Of a stretch of 64,000 nt of DNA, positions 45,522 through 56,950 are shown in pieces (the first letter of the stretch is position 1; each line of letters starts with the position of its first letter). Below the pieces are notes generated by a model. It was not told where the DNA came from and made no database searches. It saw only the letters and a program-made list of their open reading frames with translations. The stretch is from Symsagittifera roscoffensis (Eukaryota; Xenacoelomorpha; Acoela; Convolutidae), in contig NC_087063.1 of the NCBI RefSeq assembly GCF_963678635.1, positions 50,167,220 to 50,231,219 of the forward strand. Direction: 5' to 3'. The position numbers were made by a program, and so were the translations under genes.

Positions 45522-48500
45522 GTAATGCTTATTACGCTTACACGACACTTTATGAACACTCGATAGCTAAATTCGGATTACCCAATCATGCACCTTGGAC
45601 AAACGGTTTAGTCGAAGGAATGAACCGTTCATTACAAGAATATCTTAGATGTATTATAAATGGAAATGATACAAAATACACAGAATGGTCAGCAGATGTA
45701 AAATTATTTCCCTTAGCATTTAATTCACAAATCACGACAACTTTAGGAATGTCACCATACGAAATGGTTTTTAACCAAAGCCACGTAAACCAATTATGTT
45801 TACAGCAAATTCTCATAAAAATGCACAAGGTTATTGCCAACCAAATAAAGACTCAATTTGTTATAACCTACCTTTACACACGCATGATGAAGATCAATTT
45901 CATCACCTACAAATCCTTAAATTAGCCTCCGGTACACATATCGAATGGATTTTAAATAGAGATAAAAAACAATGAAATTTACAAAAAGTAACATAAAAAT
46001 TGTTACAAAGGCAAAACATTAACGAACAAATTAATTCACGGTTTACACCAGCCATAGATTTAAAAATTGGAACATTTTTTTAATACCTAATTTTAATACA
46101 CAAAAAGGAATTTCTAAAAAATTACAACCCCTTCGCAAAGGATTATACCAATTAATTGCCAAACCTTCTGACGTAACGTATAAAATTACCGATTCAAACC
46201 AAAAAGAAATTGTTCAACATCGGAACAATCTATTGCCTTACTACCCAAAAGAGTACGCACTACGCGAAATAACTCAATTATATTCTTTCACAGGTTTAAA
46301 AGTTATTCAAAATCATCCACATACGGAAAAAGAAATAGATGCACAACACAACATTCATCATGAAAAACAAATACAAAACCAACTACAACTCAAAACAATA
46401 CAAAAAAGCCAGATCAAAACATACATCAAAAAGAAAGGAAAAATAGAAAAATGATAGAAAAAATTCTACCACAAGAACAAGTAGAGAAAGCAGAACATAG
46501 GGAATCATCAAGACTTAGAAATCAACCACGTAAAAACTACAAAACATTCATCCCACAATCTAAAATATTAAAGAAAGTTGAATTTCAAAAACAACTTTAA
46601 TTTTAAAATTAATAATCCTTGCACCTCTGGATCATATTGATTTTTCATTTTTCAAAATAAAATGCTGACAAAACATGCAACAATTCTAGTTCAGATTCAG
46701 CCAATAGGATTCATTAAATTCGTCACCTTCTATAACTATAACACCAACCTATTAGACGAAAGATATTAAACTCCAGGCATATCTATAACTATAACTTTAC
46801 AACCTCCAGGTCAAAAACAAGCAAACCACTCAAACTTGACAACTAAAATAAATACCACCATAATATCATAACCCTCCCCTATCTAATAACGCAAGGATCA
46901 ACAATATTTTCCCAACTTAGACCTCAAAACCCTCCAACCAAAAATGGTAAATTAGCCTAAGTAAAAATACGACCATATTCATTTGGCCTAAAGTACAAAA
47001 ATCTCAAAAATACCCCAGATCACCTAACAAATAAAAATAAAGCAAAGAGGACCTCCCAAACACCATAAAATTAGCCCCCAACAACTTTTCACAAAACTCA
47101 ACCCACTTGTCAAAAAATCAATAAATAACTCGACCACACTTGAATATCGCCTCAAACAACAAAAAATAATCGACCAAAAGGTCATTTTTTAAATGCTCTT
47201 CTCTCGATCAGTCACTATCTTTAAAAATACAATTTTCAACATTTTCATAAACTTTTTCATATTACTTAAACTTTTATTCATATTTCTATTTGATACCTTT
47301 GAAGCTTTTATAATAATTTTAATCATTTTTTGCAACATTTTTTAAATTTTCTACTCCCTATTTGAAATATATCTCCAACTTTCCCAAATCATTGACCATA
47401 TTCACAGGTACGATAACCCAAAGTTTATTTAAATGATACGAAAAATTTTTAGTAGAACAGATATTTTTTTTACTATTTGTAATTTTTATAACATTTCTAT
47501 TATCCCTAATATTGACAATGTGCAAATGTATAAAAAAGGCAATAGTCACATTCGCCTTAGCAACAACCCTTTTAATTCTTTTCCTTGAAGAATACTACAA
47601 TAAACATAAATTTTTTCACTAGAAAAAACAAATCAAAAAACTTTCAAAAATTGCTAACCAACAATCACAAAATCAGTCTTCACCGACATCATCCCAAGAA
47701 AACCCGACAATACCTACAACTACCCAAAACCCCCAAACATCCACACGAATTTCTTTCCAAGATAACCCATACACTTTTGAAGAACGACACGCTCGTTTAT
47801 CCGAACCATTAGAACCAGTTCAGCGACAAGCACCCCTAAGTTAACCAACATATAATTTATACCCTCATTTCCACAATATACGTTAAATACACCTAACGAC
47901 ACACGTAGTTTTGTAGATGAACATGTTTTAATGCCCACACTTCATTGGACAGCATATTATCATTTTACTAACCCCCTTTGCCTGCCACTATCTAGTACTC
48001 ATGACGACATAGAAAGGAATAAAAATATGTTATATATACTCACCGCAACACTAACACCTAGACAATTTACTTATGTAGGATATAAAAAATTACTAAAAAC
48101 ATTCAATGCACCCCGAGCTAACGAATTTACAATAGAATATTACGACCATAATATCATCCGAACTAATCAAGACCAATTTTTAGATGACCGCTTCGCAAAC
48201 CCACAACTAACAGAAAAATTTTTCATTAAAACGTCATATGTATTCACACTTAATATTTTTGATAGAAAATATGATCACATCATTTCTGAAGCACTAAATG
48301 ATATTCAAGCTTACGAAAGTTTCAAAGACAAATTTCAGTTATTTTCACTAACCTTTCACTTCCTTGCACCACATGAACGCGATTTGCACTGTTCACACGA
48401 CATTATGTTACGCACTAAACAGACTCATACATATACATACTATCGCTTCATACAAAATCATTTTGATTTGCATATTCCATCAAGACAACCACACCATCGT

Positions 48501-48602
48501 TTTCAGTTTCTTAACTCAAAGTACACTTCACCATTTTTTCTTAATTTCACTTATTGCATCAAGGATACTAACCTCCACGACATCCTCCGCAATTATGACC
48601 CA
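45522..48602 (+). repeat. 3081-bp tandem unit, copy 2
   Basis: Same length as copy 1 and different at only about ten positions that I noticed (for example TCA at the codon that is TAA at 42670; CAA to AAA after TACG near 47440). Contents as in copy 1, at +3081. Confidence 0.95.
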
Positions 48603-51600
48603 GTAATGCTTATTACGCTTACACGACACTTTATGAACACTCGATAGCTAAATTCGGATTACCCAATCATGCACCTTGGACAAACGGTTTAGTCGAAGGA
48701 ATGAACCGTTCATTACAAGAATATCTTAGATGTATTATAAATGGAAATGATACAAAATACACAGAATGGTCAGCAGATGTAAAATTATTTCCCTTAGCAT
48801 ATAATTCACAAATCACGACAAGTTTAGGAATGTCACCATACGAAATGGTTTTTAACCAAAGCCACGTAAACCAATTATGTTTACAGCAAATTCTCATAAA
48901 AATGCACAAGGTTATTGCCAACCAAATAAAGACTCAATTTGTTATAACCTACCTTTACACACGCATGATGAAGATCATTTTCATCACCTACAAATCCTTA
49001 AATTAGCCTCCGGTACACATATCGAATGGATTTTAAATAGAGATAAAAAACAATGAAATTTACAAAAAGTAACATAAAAATTGTTACAAAGGCAAAACAT
49101 TAACGAACAAATTAATTCACGGTTTACACCAGCCATAGATTTAAAAATTGGAACATTTTTTTAATACCTAATTTTAATACACAAAAAAGGAATTTCTAAA
49201 AAATTACAACCCCTTCGCAAAGGATTATACCAATTAATTGCCAAACCTTCTGACGTAACGTATAAAATTACCGATTCAAACCAAAAAGAAATTGTTCAAC
49301 ATCGGAACAATCTATTGCCTTACTACCCAAAAGAGTACGCACTACGCGAAATAACTCAATTATATTCTTTCACAGGTTTAAAAGTTATTCAAAATCATCC
49401 ACATACGGAAAAAGAAATAGATGCACAACACAACATTCATCATGAAAAACAAATACAAAACCAACTACAACTCAAAACAATACAAAAAAGCCAGATCAAA
49501 ACATACATCAAAAAGAAAGGAAAAATAGAAAAATGATAAAAAAAATTCTACCACAAGAACAAGTAGAGAAAGCAGAACATAGGGAATCATCAAGACTTAG
49601 AAATCAACCACGTAAAAACTACAAAACATTCATCCCACAATCTAAAATATTAAAGAAAGTTGAATTTCAAAAACAACTTTAATTTTAAAATTAATAATCC
49701 TTGCACCTCTGGATCATATTGATTTTTCATTTTTCAAAATAAAATGCTGACAAAACATGCAACAATTCTAGTTCAGATTCAGCCAATAGGATTCATTAAA
49801 TTCGTCACCTTCTATAACTATAACACCAACCTATTAGACGAAAGATATTAAACTCCAGGCATATCTATAACTATAACTTTACAACCTCCAGGTCAAAAAC
49901 AAGCAAACCACTCAAACTTGACAACTAAAATAAATACCACCATAATATCATAACCCTCCCCTATCTAATAACGCAAGGATCAACAATATTTTCCCAACTT
50001 AGACCTCAAAACCCTCCAACCAAAAATGGTAAATTAGCCTAAGTAAAAATACGACCATATTCATTTGGCCTAAAGTACAAAAATCTCAAAAATACCCCAG
50101 ATCACCTAACAAATAAAAATAAAGCAAAGAGGACCTCCCAAACACCATAAAATTAGCCCCCAACAACTTTTCACAAAACTCAACCCACTTGTCAAAAAAT
50201 CAATAAATAACTCGACCACACTTGAATATCGCCTCAAACAACAAAAAATAATCGACCAAAAGGTCATTTCTTAAATGCTCTTCTCTCGATCAGTCACTAT
50301 CTTTAAAAATACAATTTTCAACATTTTCATAAACTTTTTCATATTACTTAAACTTTTATTCATATTTCTATTTGATACCTTTGAAGCTTTTATAATAATT
50401 TTAATCATTTTTTGCAACATTTTTTAAATTTTCTACTCCCTATTTGAAATATATCTCCAACTTTCCCAAATCATTGACCATATTCACAGGTACGATAACC
50501 CAAAGTTTATTTAAATGATACGAAAAATTTTTAGTAGAACAGATATTTTTTTTACTATTTGTAATTTTTATAACATTTCTATTATCCCTAATATTGACAA
50601 TGTGCAAATGTATAAAAAAGGCAATAGTCACATTCGCCTTAGCAACAACCCTTTTAATTCTTTTCCTTGAAGAATACTACAATAAACATAAATTTTTTCA
50701 CTAGAAAAAACAAATCAAAAAACTTTCAAAAATTGCTAACCAACAATCACAAAATCAGTCTTCACCGACATCATCCCAAGAAAACCCGACAATACCTACA
50801 ACTACCCAAAACCCCCAAACATCCACACGAATTTCTTTCCAAGATAACCCATACACTTTTGAAGAACGACACGCTCGTTTATCCGAACCATTAGAACCAG
50901 TTCAGCGACAAGCACCCCTAAGTTAACCAACATATAATTTATACCCTCATTTCCACAATATACGTTAAATACACCTAACGACACACGTAGTTTTGTAGAT
51001 GAACATGTTTTAATGCCCACACTTCATTGGACAGCATATTATCATTTTACTAACCCCCTTTGCCTGCCACTATCTAGTACTCATGACGACATAGAAAGGA
51101 ATAAAAATATGTTATATATACTCACCGCAACACTAACACCTAGAAATTTTACTTATGTAGGATATAAAAAATTACTAAAAACATTCAATGCACCCCGAGC
51201 TAACGAATTTACAATAGAATATTACGACCATAATATCATCCGAACTAATCAAGACCAATTTTTAGATGACGACCGCTTCGCAAACCCACAACTAACAGAA
51301 AAATTTTTCATTAAAACGTCATATGTATTCACACTTAATATTTTTGATAGAAAATATGATCACATCATTTCTGAAGCACTAAATGATATTCAAGCTTACG
51401 AAAGTTTCAAAGACAAATTTCAGTTATTTTCACTAACCTTTCACTTCCTTGCACCACATGAACGCGATTTGCACTGTTCACACGACATTATGTTACGCAC
51501 TAAACAGACTCATACATATACATACTATCGCTTCATACAAAATCATTTTGATTTGCATATTCCATCAAGACAACCACACCATCGTTTTCAGTTTCTTAAC

Positions 51601-51687
51601 TCAAAGTACACTTCACCATTTTTTCTTAATTTCACTTATTGCATCAAGGATACTAACCTCCACGACATCCTCCGCAATTATGACCCA
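48603..51687 (+). repeat. 3085-bp tandem unit, copy 3
   Basis: Differs in length by one extra A near 49185 and one extra GAC codon near 51268 (DDD instead of DD). At 51688 it runs on without a break into the unique 3' end of the unknown ORF, so this copy holds the original right border. Confidence 0.95.
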
Positions 51688-52023
51688 GTAACACAAATGT
51701 ATATATTTTGTCCAATCACGAAGACTTTTAACGCCGAAGAATCCAGACCCTTCCTTATCCCACATGAATTTATCCAGCCTATAGAAATCCCAATATTAGA
51801 ATTCATTCACAATACTAAATATAATCACAAAATATATAACCTCATTCAAAACACACCTTACGAGTTTGCAGTAGGCACCGAAGAACTTAAAACCATTAAA
51901 GCACTTCAATTGCTTTGGCCACTGCTCCAAACTAAAAACATCATTCGCAAACTAGCTAAATTACTAACAACATCGGACATGATACACGACATCTTCCCCC
52001 ACGGCTTCTTCCCAGACGATTAA
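51013..52023 (+). CDS. unrecognised 336-aa ORF in the env position
   Basis: Complete only in tandem unit 3. It begins MPTLHWTAYYHFTNPLCLPL and ends HDIFPHGFFPDD. The frame is open upstream of the ATG for a short way (SFVDEHVL before it), so the true start may be earlier; a frame break near 50940 separates it from the Pro/Thr/Gln-rich stretch. No signal peptide and no membrane segment visible. Rich in His, Tyr, Phe and Asn; Cys is rare. Units 1 and 2 (44850-45566 and 47931-48647) keep the first 228 or so residues identical, then run into integrase DNA in the wrong frame. Family unknown. It could be a non-membrane part of an env-like protein or an accessory protein. A consensus splice donor (CAG|GTAAGTA) begins 3 nt after its stop. 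Confidence 0.6.
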   Translation: MPTLHWTAYYHFTNPLCLPLSSTHDDIERNKNMLYILTATLTPRNFTYVGYKKLLKTFNAPRANEFTIEYYDHNIIRTNQDQFLDDDRFANPQLTEKFFIKTSYVFTLNIFDRKYDHIISEALNDIQAYESFKDKFQLFSLTFHFLAPHERDLHCSHDIMLRTKQTHTYTYYRFIQNHFDLHIPSRQPHHRFQFLNSKYTSPFFLNFTYCIKDTNLHDILRNYDPVTQMYIFCPITKTFNAEESRPFLIPHEFIQPIEIPILEFIHNTKYNHKIYNLIQNTPYEFAVGTEELKTIKALQLLWPLLQTKNIIRKLAKLLTTSDMIHDIFPHGFFPDD

Positions 52024-52026
52024 CAG

Positions 52027-52110
52027 GTAAGTATAATTTAAAATACCCTTCACTAATAAATTTAAACTAAGTATTAACCATTCTTTATTCATGTTTCTTT
52101 ACATTTTTAG
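52027..52110 (+). other. candidate 84-bp intron directly after the unknown ORF
   Basis: Donor TAACAG|GTAAGTATAA (52024-52036) and acceptor TTTACATTTTTAG (ends 52110) with a pyrimidine-rich run. Both match animal consensus well. It lies in the 3' part of the element, so it could be an intron in a spliced subgenomic RNA. Its being only just after a stop codon is odd. Confidence 0.4.
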
Positions 52111-53613
52111 TCTTCATACCACGATCATCTGCAAAAAACAGAAAAGAAAAATATAAACTTGTTAAAATTTTTCTAAACTTCATTAATATCTTGCACAAAA
52201 ATATAATAAAATTCATTCCAAATGTAGTAAATTAATTTATAAATTATTTACCCATGAAGCAGTAAAATTAATTACGATGAAAATTTATAACTTTAAAATT
52301 TCCCCCAAAAAAACGCAGTAAAATTGAAACTCTATGTTATAAATTGATATAACGAAAATGCAGTACTAACCTTTTGATATTTTCATTCAATCGCACAGGA
52401 ATTCTATCCAAATTCCTCGCACAGCTCGCCCACGAAGAATTGTTTAAATAATGATTTTAAGTTTCAAGTTTTCACACTCAACAACTCTAACACGCGATAA
52501 CAAGTTTCGAACTTTCTTTTAACCCGGTTGGAAAGGAATTATATACTAAGCCAAACTAACCATCGCAGCTTTCTAAACACCACAAATCATAAAATAACAG
52601 CATGACTAAGAAAAGAAAACCAACGGTACCCAAACCGGATTAACCCAGTTTAAAACTGGATAATTTATTCTTTTGAAGACTATTATAAAGTCTAAGAAAG
52701 AAATAATAAAACACAAAAAAGTCGCAAGAAAAACTCATACTAAAAACAATTTGATTTTTGAAAAAAGGACACAACCAAAAGTAACATAAGAAAGACCAAC
52801 ATAAACCCAACTTAAAACGTTATCACATAACAGGACCTCTGAAAGAAACAGCACGAAATCATACTCCCACTCCTGGCCTAACCCACCAGAGAGGACGTCC
52901 TGAGCATGCTCTATAGCCGGCCTAACCCACCGCGCTACATCCACGCTTTGTGACCACACTTCTATTTTTAATAAGAGGTACTCAAGGGTGAGTAACTCTT
53001 CAAAATAACCGAACTAAAACAAAATGCTTTTGTGAAAACAACTAACTAAATTCATGATTAAAAAATTTTATAAAATATAAATCATACTTTGCAGTATATA
53101 GATCGATACACAACAACAAAGACGAACATCCAAAGACAAAAAGATCCCATCACACTCGAACAAAGAATGGCTAACCACAACCAATATGCCGTCCATAATC
53201 ACAACTCAAAGGATTTAGAGTACGACTTGACTTCGCAGAAAAGGACTTCATTGAACTAGACCAATGAACACCTCGATATTCAAGTATACGTGCAGATCCG
53301 AGTTACGAGGCATCCCTTCCACACACGATCTCCACGCCATTCCCAGACGAGGTTGAACACAAAACAAGTTCTCTACACAATACAAAAAAAACCGTCATAG
53401 CAAACCATTTTGAAATCAGATTGATTTCATTGGGGAACACAGTCGTTGTCACAAGACGACACAACGATTGATGTTCCTAACTCCAGCGCCCTGGAACTTC
53501 TTTAACAAGAGGAACCGGACAAGAATATGATGTTCGCCAAATACCAACGTTCATCATCCATCCTTTGAATTGCAGAAAGATAATTCTAAAAAACTCTGTA
53601 AAACCCGGATGGG
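52111..53613 (+). other. 3' non-coding part of the element, ends in polypurine-like tract
   Basis: No protein recognised. The last bases AACCCGGATGGG (to 53613) before LTR 2 are the candidate polypurine tract, though short. The last 456 bp (53158-53613) recur without indels at 54974-55429. Confidence 0.6.
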
Positions 53614-54023
53614 TGGAACCTGATCTAAACTACATTTTATGATTGGATAAATTGGATACTTTACCACTGTAAAGTACTTAATATTAACCAATCATAATCC
53701 ATCTAACTAACAACCCACTTATTTGTAAGTGCTGAAATTACTTGTAATTTCAGCACCAGAGAGATTTGAATTTAACTTAGAAATTAGTTGCCTTTCCAAG
53801 AGAACTTCATCAGCCGCAATAAACCAGTATACCCTAGATCTATTGAGCCTAGCAGAGACTAGTTGAACACCCTGAGACTAGAAAGTATAAGAGTAAGATT
53901 AGGATCGGTATTAGACTAAGAAGTTGCACGAATCTATCCGGCCGAAAATAAGATAGCGTGACGAGCAGACGGTGTACCCTATCCAAAATTACTCTATGAG
54001 TTAACCACATCGGATCTAACTCA
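53614..54023 (+). repeat. LTR 2 (internal LTR, 410 bp)
   Basis: Full-length LTR with about four substitutions against LTR 1. Followed by the primer-site sequence and leader (54024-54857), so it acts both as 3' LTR of the main element and 5' LTR of a second, almost emptied one. Confidence 0.9.
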
Positions 54024-54857
54024 TCTGGTGCGACCATAAGACTCGAATAAGACCTTAATAGCTTAGAACTAACCAATAATAGATTAGAAGCATGACAATA
54101 AATTGTTAGTAATCATAAATCATCTGTTGTCCCAGCTTCATCACCTAAAACATAACAGCAAACATAAGCTCACTAATATCATTAAACAATTAAATCTATT
54201 TCTTAAATAAACTTAAACAATTTAAAACTTCAATTCAATTAATTTTAAAATCAGATCATCAAGGCTTATCCTTGGATCTTAATTAATTTTCTATTTCACT
54301 AAATTTAAAACCTGATCATCAAGGCCTATCCTTGGATCAAAAAGAACAGTTTTGTTCTCCCCCACCCACTTAGCAAGTGTCTAACGACCTCAAACGTCGA
54401 TTCACTATCCAACCCTTCTAAAAGACCCAAGACTAATAGAAATTTTTAATAAAACTAACCATTCAAATTAAGATAAACAGTGAAGAACTTCGGTTATTCA
54501 TCCTTCACTTGAACCCTCCTCTTACCAGACCCAGGATAGATCTTAGAGTTAGTAAGTTTAAAATAGTATCTAACGAACTACTTGTGTTCTAATTATACCT
54601 GAACCTTGTGGATCGATTTACTATTCTCCAACCCTTGAACACAATCACTACCCCTAAGAAAGATTAAGTAAGTTAACACCTTAGCTTAGACTAGCCACGA
54701 GAAAAAAAATCATTCTTCGGAATCGATATACTTTTCTCTCCAACCCTGAACAAAAAAGACCCAGGTTAAGTTAAGCAAAAAATCGTAAGGACTAACAGTC
54801 TAAGAAAATAGAAATATCTAACAACTCTTTGCATCCATCATCCTAAACCTTATGTCA
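54024..54857 (+). repeat. second copy of the 5' leader
   Basis: Matches 34121-34955 nearly throughout, including primer-site sequence, hairpins and the first codons of gag (ATGTCATT), then breaks off at TGTCATT. The rest of a second internal region is absent. Confidence 0.9.
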
Positions 54858-54973
54858 TTGAAAAAAAAACTCGTTACTCCTAAAATTCTTAAATCGAAGT
54901 GCCTCTTCTAACCTCAAAAATGAAACTTCAAACACAGGAATTACGATTCTGCTTTGGCTGGAATTACGATTCT
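54858..54973 (+). repeat. filler sequence copied from the right flank (56041-56138)
   Basis: 54858-54955 matches 56041-56138 (TTGAAAAAAAAACTCGTTAC to ATTACGATTCTGCTTT) with two substitutions. It is followed by GGCTGG and a second copy of GAATTACGATTCT, then by the 3'-end copy from 54974. The 56-kb copy lies outside LTR 3. Confidence 0.85.
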
Positions 54974-55429
54974 GAACAAAGAATGGCTAACCACAACCAA
55001 TATGCCGTCCACAATCACAACTCAAAGGATTTAGAGTACGACTTGACTTCGCAGAAAAAGACTTCATTGAACTAGACCAATGACCACCTCGATATTCAAG
55101 TATACGTGCAGATCCGAGTTACGAGGCATCCCTTCCACACACGATCTCCACGCCATTCCCAGACGAGGTTGAACACAAAACAAGTTCTCTACATAATACA
55201 GAAAAACCCGTCATAGCAAACCATTCTGAAATCAGATTGATTTCATTGGGGAACACAGTCGTTGTCACAAGACGACACAACGATTGATGTTCCTAACTCC
55301 AGCGTCCTGGAACTTCTTTAACAAGAGGAACCGGACAAGAATATGATGTTCGCCAAATACCAACGTTCATCATCCATCCTTTGAATTGCACAAAGATAAT
55401 TCTAAAAAACTCTGTAGAACCCGGATGGG
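54974..55429 (+). repeat. second copy of the element's 3' end (456 bp)
   Basis: Same length as 53158-53613, few substitutions, ends ACCCGGATGGG before LTR 3. Confidence 0.9.
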
Positions 55430-55839
55430 TGGAACCTGATCTAAACTACATTTTATGATTGGATAAATTGGATATTTTACCACTGTAAAGTATTTAATAT
55501 TAACCAATCATAATCCATCTAACTAACAACCCACTTATTTGTAAGTGCTGAAATTACTTGTAATTTCAGCACCAGAGAGATTCGAATTTAACTCAGAAAT
55601 TAGTTGCCTCTCCAAGAGAACTTCAGCAGCCGCAATAAACCAGTATACCCTAGATCTATTGAGCCTAGCAGAGACTAGTTAAACACCCTGAGACTAGAAA
55701 GTATAAGAGTAAGATTAGGATCGGTATTAGACTAAGAAGTTGCACGAATCTATCCGGCCGAAAATAAGATAGCGTGACGAGCAGACGGTGTACCCTATCC
55801 GAAATTACTCTATGAGTTAACCACATCGGTTCTAACTCA
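55430..55839 (+). repeat. LTR 3 (3' LTR, 410 bp)
   Basis: Ends TCTAACTCA and is followed at once by CTGGGGCATTC, non-element DNA. This border, with CTGG also just before LTR 1, fixes the LTR length at 410 bp. A few substitutions more than LTR 2 against LTR 1. Confidence 0.9.
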
Positions 55840-56433
55840 CTGGGGCATTCAATGGCGTTTTCTATTTCATAAATTGATGGAATTTTTAAATAAATTTAAC
55901 TTTTAGGTAATTTATTTACTGAAAAAAAAGAACAATTTTAATTCTGATTCACTTCAATAAAAATGAGGTATTTGCTGAAACATATCTAAATAAAAAAAAT
56001 AAGGTTTTTGAAGTTTTTCAAGAGATCAGAAAGTTTTTTTTTGAAAAAAAAACTCGTTACTCCTAAAATTCTTAAATCGAAGTGCCTCTTCTAACCTCAA
56101 AAATGAACGTTCAAACACAGGAATTACGATTCTGCTTTCTATCTTTCAACTAACTGCTTTTTAAAGATTATAATCAGAAACAGCTTCAAAAAATACTTGG
56201 TATAAATGTACAAAGCTAAAATAATATATCGTTCATGCTTTTCATTTAGGTCCAAAATAACTTGCAGTTGCATAGTTCAGAGTGAAAGTAGTTAATTTGG
56301 TCTCTTTTTTTGAATTTCACAAAGTAAAGTGTCATTCCTAGCCTAATTTTTTTCAGTTCGTTACAATTAGTTTGCTCCAACCATTTTTCTCCAAGACTGT
56401 CAAAAAATCTTTCTCTTCAAATCCGAGTATCCC
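55840..56433. other. right flank of the LTR element
   Basis: AT-rich, no gene recognised. Holds at 56041-56138 the sequence that recurs as filler inside the element. Confidence 0.5.
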
Positions 56434-56950
56434 CTTTCAAGTAGCACAGAATGTTCCGATCATAGTCTTTAGAAAATACCATATTTTTTTTCAAATTAGA
56501 GTAGTTTTTTCCATACTGTTACATTAGAAAAAAACTGAACGATACAACAGACATTAGGTAAACGCGAAATAGTCAAATAGCCCAATTGGAAAAATTTTTG
56601 ATTCGCAAAATGCAACTAAACACTGCAAAAACTAATTTTACTCGAGCAAAATTTTTTTTTCACGGCTTAAATAATTTAAACTTCAATAAGCCATTGTACG
56701 CCAGTTCAAATTAGCCCTTATTAGCTTAAAATTAGACCAAAAATCGAAAATTTACTACCAGTTTTTCAAGACACTGCCAAAATTTTTAAATGACGTTTGA
56801 ATCACGTTCAAAAGGGCTTTAGTATGATATATCACTCGACCTAGTCTCATGATTATTTGTGGTACCTGATTTTGCGTGGAAAATAAACAAAAAAAACTAT
56901 AACACACAGAATACAAAGTTCCTCCATAATTATCAAATGGTCAGAACAAC
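56434..56950. repeat. dispersed ~600-bp repeat family, copy C
   Basis: Contains AAGTAGCACAGAATGTTCCG near the start, and TGATTTTGCGTGGAAAATAA then CAAAGTTCCTCCAT near the end, in the order of copies A and B. The start is truncated relative to copy A. The following DNA to 58270 has no recognised gene. Confidence 0.55.

Larger units (their letters stand above)
33711..55839 (+). mobile_element. 22-kb compound Ty3/Gypsy-type LTR element with three LTRs
   Basis: Three 410-bp LTRs (33711, 53614, 55430) start TGGAACC and end AACTCA. Between the first two lie leader, gag, CCHC, protease, RT, RNase H and integrase in the Gypsy order, followed by ORFs in the env position. Between the second and third lie only a leader copy (54024-54857), a 116-bp filler and a 456-bp 3' end copy (54974-55429). 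The 4-bp sequence CTGG precedes the first LTR (33707-33710) and follows the third (55840-55843), a likely target-site duplication. Nearly identical repeats indicate recent origin, yet every coding region has stops or frameshifts. Without the two extra tandem units the LTR-to-LTR element would be about 14.2 kb, still large for Gypsy. Confidence 0.9.
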
